Origin: Natrinema saccharevitans
GTDB lineage: Archaea > Halobacteriota > Halobacteria > Halobacteriales > Natrialbaceae
Assembly: GCF_001953745.1 (NCBI RefSeq)
Contig: NZ_LWLN01000001.1
Coordinates: 1,550,001-1,614,000 of the forward strand
Direction: 5' to 3'
Length of the DNA stretch: 64,000 nucleotides
The position numbers and the translations under genes were made by a program. Under the pieces are notes generated by a model that made no database searches, was not told the DNA's origin, and saw only the letters and a program-made list of their open reading frames with translations. Shown here in pieces: positions 62,233 through 64,000 of this stretch (within the stretch, counting starts at the first letter, position 1; each line of letters opens with the position of its first letter).

Positions 62233-64000
62233 TGGTGGATACGCCGATTTCTCATCCCGCCGAGGACGGTGACGAGGCGACCTTGCTCCTCGATCACCTA
62301 AACGAGGTGGCCGAGCGGGCCGAGTCCGTCGTCTCCACAGATGCAACGACGATCGGCGACGACCCGCTCACCGAGATGGTGGCCATAGTGGCACGATGTC
62401 ACGACTTCGGGAAGGCGACGACGTGGTTCCAGGAGTACGTGGTTGATGAGCGAGACACCAGCAAGCGGACGAACCACTCCCTGTTCGGGGCCTATCTCGG
62501 GTACTACGTCCTCGATCGGTTGGGCTACGACAGCGAGGACTGTCTCGCGGCCTTCGTCGCTCTCGCGAAACACCACGGTCGTCTCCCCGATACGGAGGAA
62601 TACGTCGAAGGAGTTTCGCGCTTCGACAACAAGAGCGAGGCGAGCAACGAGCGCCAACGAGTCGTGATCGAACAGGTCGAGAATGTCAATGACCGTCGCC
62701 GGACGTTCGCGCGATCGTTCGTCTCTGACGCTACCGACGGTAACGGGTCGTGGGAGGAGTTCGCCGAGAAGATCAACGATGCGGACGACTCCCTGTTCGA
62801 TACCGTCTACGATCACGTCTCCATGTTCGGTTTCGGCAGCGACCGCTCGGCACCTTCCGACGAGTTCTACGAACTGCTCCTCCAGCTTTGGAGTGGGCTG
62901 ATTCTCGCCGACAAAACGGTGGCTGCCGGTGTCGAGGACGGTGATCTCGACGCATCCGAGCCGGATACTCGTACGCTCTCGGAGTACATCGCCGACCTAG
63001 GAGGAGATACCGACGGAGACAGTCAGGAGGACGCTCTCGATACGCTCCGTGACGAGGCGAGAGACGACGTACTCGACGGTGTCGAGCAGTTCCGCGACTC
63101 GGATACGTCGATCGCAACGCTGACACTACCAACCGGGATGGGCAAGACGCTGACCGGTCTCAATGCTGCTCTCGCACTCCGAAACGAGAGTGAACGGGTC
63201 GTCTACGCATTGCCTTTTACCTCCGTCATCGATCAGGTCGCCGACGAACTCACGGACGTGTTCGATACCGACGCTCGAGACGACCTGTTGACGATCCACC
63301 ACCATCTGGCCGAGACGGTGACGAAACTCGGTGATCCAGATGACGATCCCGACGAGCATGCCCGACTCGCGGAGATGGTCGCCGAGAGCTGGCGCTCCGG
63401 GATGACGCTCACGACGTTCGTCCAACTCTTCGAGAGCCTCGTTGGCCCGAGTAACACCCAGTCGATGAAACTGCCGGCGCTGTACGATTCCGTGATCGTG
63501 CTGGACGAGCCCCAGGCATTGCCAATGGAGTGGTGGAAGCTCGTCCGCCGAATCACGACGATCCTCACAGAAGAGTACAACGCGACGATCATCGCTATGA
63601 CTGCGACCCAGCCGGCGACAAACGACGAGGATGCGGCGTCTCAAGCCCTGTTCGACGACGCGTTCGAACTGGTCAACGACGTGGATAGATACTTCGATCA
63701 CTTCGAACGAGTCGAGTACGACATTCATGATTCTGTACTCGCGTTCGACGACACTGACGCAACAGTAGACTACGAGACCGCTGGCCGGACGATCCTCAAC
63801 GAGACCGGCGAGACCGAGTCGGTACTCGCGATCTGTAACACCATCGACAGCGCCACCGAACTCACGGATTCGATCGAGGAACGCGAAGCGGTCGTCGACG
63901 TTGGTCGGTGTCTCGAGTTGGAACTCGACGATGACGGAGCTGACGTGGACGCTCTCGTCAAACGGGTCGAGGCGACGCTCGGTTCGAACGAACGAGCACT
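62232..64000 (+). CDS. cas3: Cas3 nuclease-helicase (type I-B, 3' end beyond window)
   Basis: Unwinds and cuts target DNA recruited by Cascade. ATG 62232 opens MVDTPISHPAEDGDEATLLL; 589 full codons are visible. The HD nuclease domain has ARCHDFGKATTWFQEY near residue 55 and FVALAKHHGRLPDTE near 110. The helicase has Walker A TLPTGMGKTLTGLNAALAL near 300 and motif II VIVLDEPQALPMEW near 420, with MTATQPATN as motif III. Both nuclease and helicase parts appear complete to the window edge. Neighbouring cas4, cas1 and cas2 are expected beyond it. Confidence 0.93.
   Translation, partial: MVDTPISHPAEDGDEATLLLDHLNEVAERAESVVSTDATTIGDDPLTEMVAIVARCHDFGKATTWFQEYVVDERDTSKRTNHSLFGAYLGYYVLDRLGYDSEDCLAAFVALAKHHGRLPDTEEYVEGVSRFDNKSEASNERQRVVIEQVENVNDRRRTFARSFVSDATDGNGSWEEFAEKINDADDSLFDTVYDHVSMFGFGSDRSAPSDEFYELLLQLWSGLILADKTVAAGVEDGDLDASEPDTRTLSEYIADLGGDTDGDSQEDALDTLRDEARDDVLDGVEQFRDSDTSIATLTLPTGMGKTLTGLNAALALRNESERVVYALPFTSVIDQVADELTDVFDTDARDDLLTIHHHLAETVTKLGDPDDDPDEHARLAEMVAESWRSGMTLTTFVQLFESLVGPSNTQSMKLPALYDSVIVLDEPQALPMEWWKLVRRITTILTEEYNATIIAMTATQPATNDEDAASQALFDDAFELVNDVDRYFDHFERVEYDIHDSVLAFDDTDATVDYETAGRTILNETGETESVLAICNTIDSATELTDSIEEREAVVDVGRCLELELDDDGADVDALVKRVEATLGSNERA

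Overview
The window is haloarchaeal chromosome. It is GC-rich with strong C/G third-position bias, its proteins are acidic, many genes have TATA boxes 26-32 bases upstream of their start codons (leaderless promoters), and it carries KorAB, DacZ, XPB/Bax1, SAMP-type proteins and Tat/lipobox export signals. A Natrinema/Haloterrigena-type member of the Natrialbales is my inference from general resemblance; no search was run.

Layout. 1-3.6 kb: edge-truncated TrkH potassium transporter, a secreted protein with an HECGH motif, and a GlcD-type FAD oxidase. 3.6-6.5 kb is accessory: a hairpin cluster, an 84-bp foldback element, an AT-richer lipoprotein, an IS200/IS605-end-like hairpin, a small zinc protein, a winged-helix/PemK-like toxin-antitoxin pair and a broken DUF389 gene. 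6.5-25 kb is metabolic: F420 oxidoreductase, quinone oxidoreductase, aminotransferase, KorAB, an FNR-like protein, methylmalonyl-CoA epimerase and mutase, HtpX-like protease, HAD hydrolase, a tungsten aldehyde:ferredoxin oxidoreductase facing a SAMP3-like protein, a second copy of the foldback element, and an MFS transporter. 25-32 kb: truncated AMP-binding protein, DJ-1/PfpI protein, sensor-domain membrane protein, and the chaperone cluster grpE-dnaK-dnaJ. 32-38 kb: a DUF7342/TumE-like toxin-antitoxin pair, then XPB helicase, diadenylate cyclase DacZ and Bax1 nuclease, and a response regulator. 38-53 kb is mixed housekeeping (RNA m5C methyltransferase, PAC2, glutaredoxin, GCS2-type ligase, cysteine-free CysD/CysH-like protein, amidase), with AT-rich accessory patches at about 43.6 and 47.3-48.4 kb.

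53.4-64 kb is a variable locus. A tRNA-Leu(CAA) has its 3' end duplicated 113 bp downstream (att-like scar). IMPase and DUF63 genes follow, then a gene that looks like the N-terminus of haloarchaeal NOP5/NOP56 and ends abruptly where composition falls. Beyond that junction are an AT-rich patch of gene debris, a small orphan gene, and a type I-B CRISPR-Cas operon cas6-cas8b-cas7-cas5-cas3 that runs off the window. No CRISPR array and no cas4/cas1/cas2 are in the window.

The cas genes form one translationally coupled set (8-, 8- and 1-base overlaps and one 3-base gap): Cas6 matures crRNA, Cas8b/Cas7/Cas5 form Cascade, and Cas3 degrades the target. No clearly undescribed system was found. The best leads are the CRISPR island breaking a NOP5-like gene, the XPB-DacZ-Bax1 neighbourhood, the covarying 84-bp foldback elements, and the tRNA-end scar.
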